Positions 6,445 to 8,093 of a stretch of DNA of 8,093 nt are shown here, one piece after another. The stretch comes from PHAA01 sp964584415. GTDB lineage: Bacteria > Bacillota > Syntrophomonadia > Syntrophomonadales > Syntrophomonadaceae. Below the pieces are notes generated by a model. The model searched no databases. It saw only the letters and a program-made list of their open reading frames with translations, and was not told where the DNA came from. The position numbers were made by a program, and so were the translations under genes. Position 1 is the first letter of the stretch. Every line of letters starts with the position of its first letter. The stretch spans positions 1 to 8,093 of the forward strand of contig CAZOZX010000095.1 in the NCBI GenBank assembly GCA_964584415.1. Direction: 5' to 3'.

Positions 6445-6557
6445 AACCAGAGAATTACCATGAATACTGAATTACTGTACTTATAGCTAAAATTTCTATT
6501 AAGTGGCATTTCCCTCGAAAGCGGCATCAGAGTTTGTTTGAATAATATTCGGATCAA
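6441..6557 (-). CDS. Possible short leader or first half of a frameshifted small gene
   Basis: On the - strand, AGGAG (6568-6564) is spaced 6 bases from TTG (6557-6555). The frame gives 38 residues, including RILFKQTLMPLSREMPLN and NFSYKYSNSVFMVILWL, and stops at TGA 6443-6441 inside the start of the next frame. A perfect TATAAT (6615-6610, - strand) lies about 50 bases upstream, though without a good -35. The well-placed ribosome binding site argues for translation. A competing frame in the same stretch also reads plausibly (NLPGDNIDPNIIQTNSDAAF), which weakens the case. Confidence 0.28.
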   Translation of the reverse strand: MIRILFKQTLMPLSREMPLNRNFSYKYSNSVFMVILWL

Positions 6558-6586
6558 TGTTATCTCCTGGTAGGTTTATAAACTGC

Positions 6587-6616
6587 TTGAATTATTCTAT
6601 AGAAACGTTATTATAT
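6587..6616 (+). promoter_or_regulatory. Candidate promoter of the thioesterase gene
   Basis: TTGAAT (6587-6592) and TTATAT (6611-6616) are separated by 18 bases. Transcription would start near 6623, about 45 bases before ATG 6668. That argues against the upstream GTG at 6623 as a start, because it would lie at the transcript's first base. The -10 overlaps a TATAAT on the opposite strand (6615-6610), so the region may be a divergent promoter. Confidence 0.35.
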
Positions 6617-6667
6617 TAAAGCGTGAACCTGTTATTCCATATAGAGTCAAAGGGGAGAGATTTATAT

Positions 6668-7126
6668 ATGGGGAAGATTTTGCCTGAGAATCGAGGCATA
6701 AATAAAGCTCTGTTTAATGCAATATGCAGTACGTCTGAAGGATCACCGTTTTGGGAGACGATGGGCTTTCAATTGATTTATCTGGCGGAAGGCAAGAGTG
6801 GGATAAGGATGTCTGCCCAACCCAAGTTTTCCAGTATACTGCGCCGTTTACCGGGAGGGATCCTGGCCACGCTGGCAGACTCTGCCATGAGCTTGGCTTA
6901 TTCAACCCTAGGGGGGAGCTGTAGAACGGTTGATATCAGCCTTAATTTCCTGGCTCCAGTACCAGAAGAAACTGGAATTATTGCCGAAGGATATGTCGTC
7001 AATGCCGGTAAGACACTCATCATCAGTGAGGGCAGTATATTTAATGACCAGGGAAGATTAATTGCCCGAAGCCGGGGAACGTTCATCCGCGACAGTAAAT
7101 ACCAACCCTATGAAGACATATCATAA
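6668..7126 (+). CDS. PaaI-like hotdog-fold acyl-CoA thioesterase
   Basis: A cytosolic protein of 152 residues, likely hydrolysing an acyl-CoA or aryl-CoA thioester; the substrate is unknown. The hotdog core is visible as the long central helix after PGGILATLADSAM (62-74). It is followed by strands in TVDISLNFLAPVP, GIIAEGYVVNAGKTLIISEG and GRLIARSRGTFI, the classic PaaI ending. Asp71 matches the family's catalytic Asp, but the preceding HGG signature is PGG here, so the usual His is Pro62, and no Asn stands at the usual site upstream. I chose ATG 6668 because GGGGAGAG (6651-6658) lies 9 bases upstream. The in-frame GTG at 6623 has no ribosome binding site and would add 15 non-conserved residues. 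The gene is monocistronic with its own terminator. Family is secure; activity is less so. Confidence 0.9.
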   Translation: MGKILPENRGINKALFNAICSTSEGSPFWETMGFQLIYLAEGKSGIRMSAQPKFSSILRRLPGGILATLADSAMSLAYSTLGGSCRTVDISLNFLAPVPEETGIIAEGYVVNAGKTLIISEGSIFNDQGRLIARSRGTFIRDSKYQPYEDIS

Positions 7127-7142
7127 GCGGTAAGAGTAAAAG

Positions 7143-7195
7143 CCTCCTGACAAATGCCTTTTTGTAAACATTTATCAGGAGGTTACCTGTTTTTT
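7143..7195 (+). terminator. Terminator of the thioesterase gene
   Basis: CCTCCTGA (7143-7150) pairs perfectly with TCAGGAGG (7175-7182). After one mismatch, AAATG (7152-7156) pairs with CATTT (7169-7173), giving a 13-pair stem. A T run at 7190-7195 follows 7 bases later. An alternative small stem, CAGG (7177-7180) with CCTG (7186-7189), places the T run directly next to a hairpin. It begins 16 bases after the stop. Confidence 0.65.
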
Positions 7196-7224
7196 GGACC
7201 ATTAAGGGCAAATTGCATTTTCCG

Positions 7225-7234
7225 GCTAGCTAGC
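7225..7234. repeat. 10-bp palindrome, possible operator half
   Basis: GCTAGCTAGC is self-complementary over all 10 bases and contains two copies of CTAG, a tetranucleotide that is scarce in many bacterial genomes. It lies about 60 bases before the -10 element of the SufC-like gene. Confidence 0.4.
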
Positions 7235-7247
7235 ATCTATGTGCTCT

Positions 7248-7257
7248 GGTCTAGACC
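7248..7257. repeat. 10-bp palindrome, possible operator
   Basis: GGTCTAGACC is self-complementary over all 10 bases and lies 13 bases after the first palindrome, about 35 bases before the -10 element. The position fits a binding site for a dimeric activator or repressor; the protein is unknown. Confidence 0.4.
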
Positions 7258-7288
7258 GCAAACATCTTTTCCCAGTGGTGACTGCAGG

Positions 7289-7297
7289 TGTTATAAT
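7289..7297 (+). promoter_or_regulatory. Extended -10 promoter of the SufC-like gene
   Basis: TGTTATAAT holds a perfect TATAAT (7292-7297) with the TG extension one base upstream. The -35 region is poor (around TTCCCA at 7269-7274), as is usual for extended -10 promoters or for promoters that need an activator. Transcription should start near 7303-7305. Confidence 0.55.
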
Positions 7298-7302
7298 ATG
7301 GA

Positions 7303-7395
7303 TAACATACAGAATGGGACCGGGTTGATGCGAGCGCATTCATACACTCTCCCTCGCACATAGAAATTCTATCAACCGGCCTTAGGCCGGTTTTT
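7303..7395 (+). ncRNA. Putative attenuator leader RNA of the Fe-S assembly gene
   Basis: Between the promoter and the ATPase gene lies a leader of about 90 nt with two mutually exclusive folds. In one, CCGGGTTGAT (7320-7329) pairs with ATCAACCGG (7371-7379) with one bulged G. The stem can continue by GG (7317-7318) with CC (7380-7381) past A7319. Within it, GCGAG (7330-7334) pairs with CTCGC (7353-7357) around an 18-base loop, and AGAAATTCT (7362-7370) can form a small hairpin, giving a three-way junction. In the other fold, the same ACCGGCC (7375-7381) forms the 5' arm of a terminator. That is the geometry of transcription attenuation: the upstream stem acts as antiterminator. The signal is unknown. 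It lacks T-box motifs and I do not recognise it as a known riboswitch class. Confidence 0.5.
7374..7395 (+). terminator. Intrinsic terminator within the leader
   Basis: AACCGGCC (7374-7381) pairs perfectly with GGCCGGTT (7385-7392) around the 3-base loop TTA, followed by T to 7395. It is a strong rho-independent terminator placed 43 bases before the GTG of the downstream gene, with promoter and leader upstream. It therefore most likely acts conditionally on that gene. Confidence 0.85.
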
Positions 7396-7438
7396 GTGTA
7401 GGAGAACAAATCAATAAACCGTAATGAGGTGATCAGTT

Positions 7439-8093
7439 GTGCTGGAAATGACCAATGTCAGTGTTACCTTACCGGGGGAGAAAGGACCGGTGGAAGTGCT
7501 GCATCAGGTGAATTTATGCCTTGCCAATAAAAATATTTACGTGATGACAGGTCCCAATGGCAGCGGAAAATCGTCTATTGCCAAGGTGATCATGGGCATT
7601 TATCAGGCATCGGAGGGGAAAATAACCTTAGATGGTAGGGACATAACCTCACAGAGTGTTACGGAGCGCGCTCGCTTGGGGATCGGATATGCGTTCCAAA
7701 GGCCGCCCATATTCAAGGGAATGACGGTTAAAGAATATTTGACCTATGCCGCGGGACCAAATAATCCGGTCAACCATTGTGATCTCCTTTTTGATGTTGG
7801 CTTATGCGCTCAGGATTATCTGGACCGGGAAATAAACGCCAGTTTTTCAGGGGGAGAATTAAAGCGAATCGAGATAGCCAGTATCCTGGCTCGGAATCTG
7901 AAGGTAGCCCTTTTTGATGAGCCCGAGGCAGGAATAGATTTATGGAGCTTTCGTAAATTGACAGAGACTTTTCAAAACATGAATCAGCAATACGATACTA
8001 CCATAGTGATTATTTCTCATCAGGAGCGGATCCTCCAGTTAGCCGATCAGGTTATACTGGTTGAAGACGGTAAGATAAGTGGCATTACCAATC
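7439..8093 (+). CDS. sufC: SufC-like Fe-S cluster assembly ATPase (partial, 3' end outside window)
   Basis: A cytosolic ABC-type ATPase that should partner a SufB/SufD-like scaffold in building Fe-S clusters. It is not a transporter, as no membrane component is visible. There are 218 complete codons before the edge. Walker A is GPNGSGKSS (38-46), the Q-loop Gln87 lies in YAFQRPP, the ABC signature is FSGGELKR (136-143), Walker B is VALFDEPEAGID (156-167) with Glu161, and the H-loop is His194. IMG, DGRDIT, ERARLGIG-x-AFQ and SFSGGE are SufC marks. The EPEAGID form and shorter middle resemble the divergent SufC of anaerobes and archaea that works with a single SufB-like partner. GTG 7439 is the first possible start (in-frame TGA at 7430-7432). 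GAGGTGA (7426-7432) is the ribosome binding site. An ordinary ABC importer ATPase is the main alternative. Confidence 0.87.
   Translation, partial: MLEMTNVSVTLPGEKGPVEVLHQVNLCLANKNIYVMTGPNGSGKSSIAKVIMGIYQASEGKITLDGRDITSQSVTERARLGIGYAFQRPPIFKGMTVKEYLTYAAGPNNPVNHCDLLFDVGLCAQDYLDREINASFSGGELKRIEIASILARNLKVALFDEPEAGIDLWSFRKLTETFQNMNQQYDTTIVIISHQERILQLADQVILVEDGKISGITN

Larger units (their letters stand above)
6084..6667. other. Long intergenic stretch between ytfI and the thioesterase gene
   Basis: These 584 bases contain no full-length gene. Listed separately are a SigG-like promoter candidate, a tandem repeat, a two-way hairpin, two small - strand frames, and a + strand promoter candidate. The mixture suggests either a decayed gene or a small sporulation-associated transcript on the - strand. 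Confidence 0.5.
7196..7288. other. Gene-free upstream region of the SufC-like gene
   Basis: No gene is supported here; an open frame at 7154-7363 has no ribosome binding site and an unlikely composition. The stretch contains the two palindromes listed separately and leads into the extended -10 promoter. Confidence 0.5.

Noticed and set aside
6623..6667. Upstream GTG start for the thioesterase (adds 15 residues)
   Set aside because: No ribosome binding site, probably at the transcription start itself; ATG 6668 has a good GGGGAG at proper spacing.
7154..7363. Open frame of 69 codons starting inside the thioesterase terminator
   Set aside because: It begins in a terminator loop, lacks a ribosome binding site, has unlikely composition, and overlaps promoter and leader structures.
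7303..7395. T-box riboswitch upstream of the SufC-like gene
   Set aside because: No T-box consensus (GGTGGNACCGCG-like) or specifier-loop features, and the leader is too short for a canonical T-box.

Overview
The window looks like a chromosomal segment of a low- to mid-GC, endospore-forming, anaerobic Firmicute (Clostridia; a Syntrophomonas/Peptococcaceae-like relative is my guess, not shown). The pointers are: the sporulation pair ytfI-ytfJ, strong AGGAGG-type ribosome binding sites, several GTG starts, a flavodoxin, a parvulin-type extracytoplasmic foldase with a single N-terminal membrane segment, and a SufC-like ATPase of the divergent type known from anaerobes and archaea. I see no insertion sequence, phage gene, CRISPR array, rRNA or tRNA.

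Left part (1-2245, + strand). The last 20 codons of an unidentified gene (1-63) are followed by a short-chain flavodoxin (186-653) closed by a very clear intrinsic terminator (691-721). A 353-base gap with a perfect 8-bp inverted repeat leads to a membrane-anchored SurA/PrsA-like peptidyl-prolyl isomerase (1007-1903). Just after it lie the apparent remains of a small gene whose reading frame is broken twice (1921-2110).

Middle (2170-6083). A good SigA-type promoter drives a MepA-like MATE efflux pump (2246-3631). It is followed by a eukaryotic-type hexokinase (3731-5023), unusual in bacteria because most use ROK or Glk glucokinases. Converging on it from the - strand is the two-gene spore operon ytfI (DUF2953)-ytfJ, whose genes overlap by 8 bases.

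Right part (6084-8093). A 584-base stretch holds, on the - strand, two short overlapping reading frames that look partly coding (6322-6557) and a hairpin region. The + strand then carries a PaaI-like hotdog thioesterase (6668-7126), which has proline where the family's catalytic histidine normally sits. After its terminator comes an elaborate regulatory region: two perfect 10-bp palindromes rich in CTAG, an extended -10 promoter, and a roughly 90-nt leader with mutually exclusive antiterminator-like and terminator stems. This leader sits directly in front of the SufC-like Fe-S cluster assembly ATPase, which runs off the window.

The genes do not form one pathway. They are separate short transcription units with their own promoters and terminators. 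The most promising undescribed element is the putative attenuator leader at 7303-7395, which could control Fe-S cluster assembly in response to an unidentified signal.
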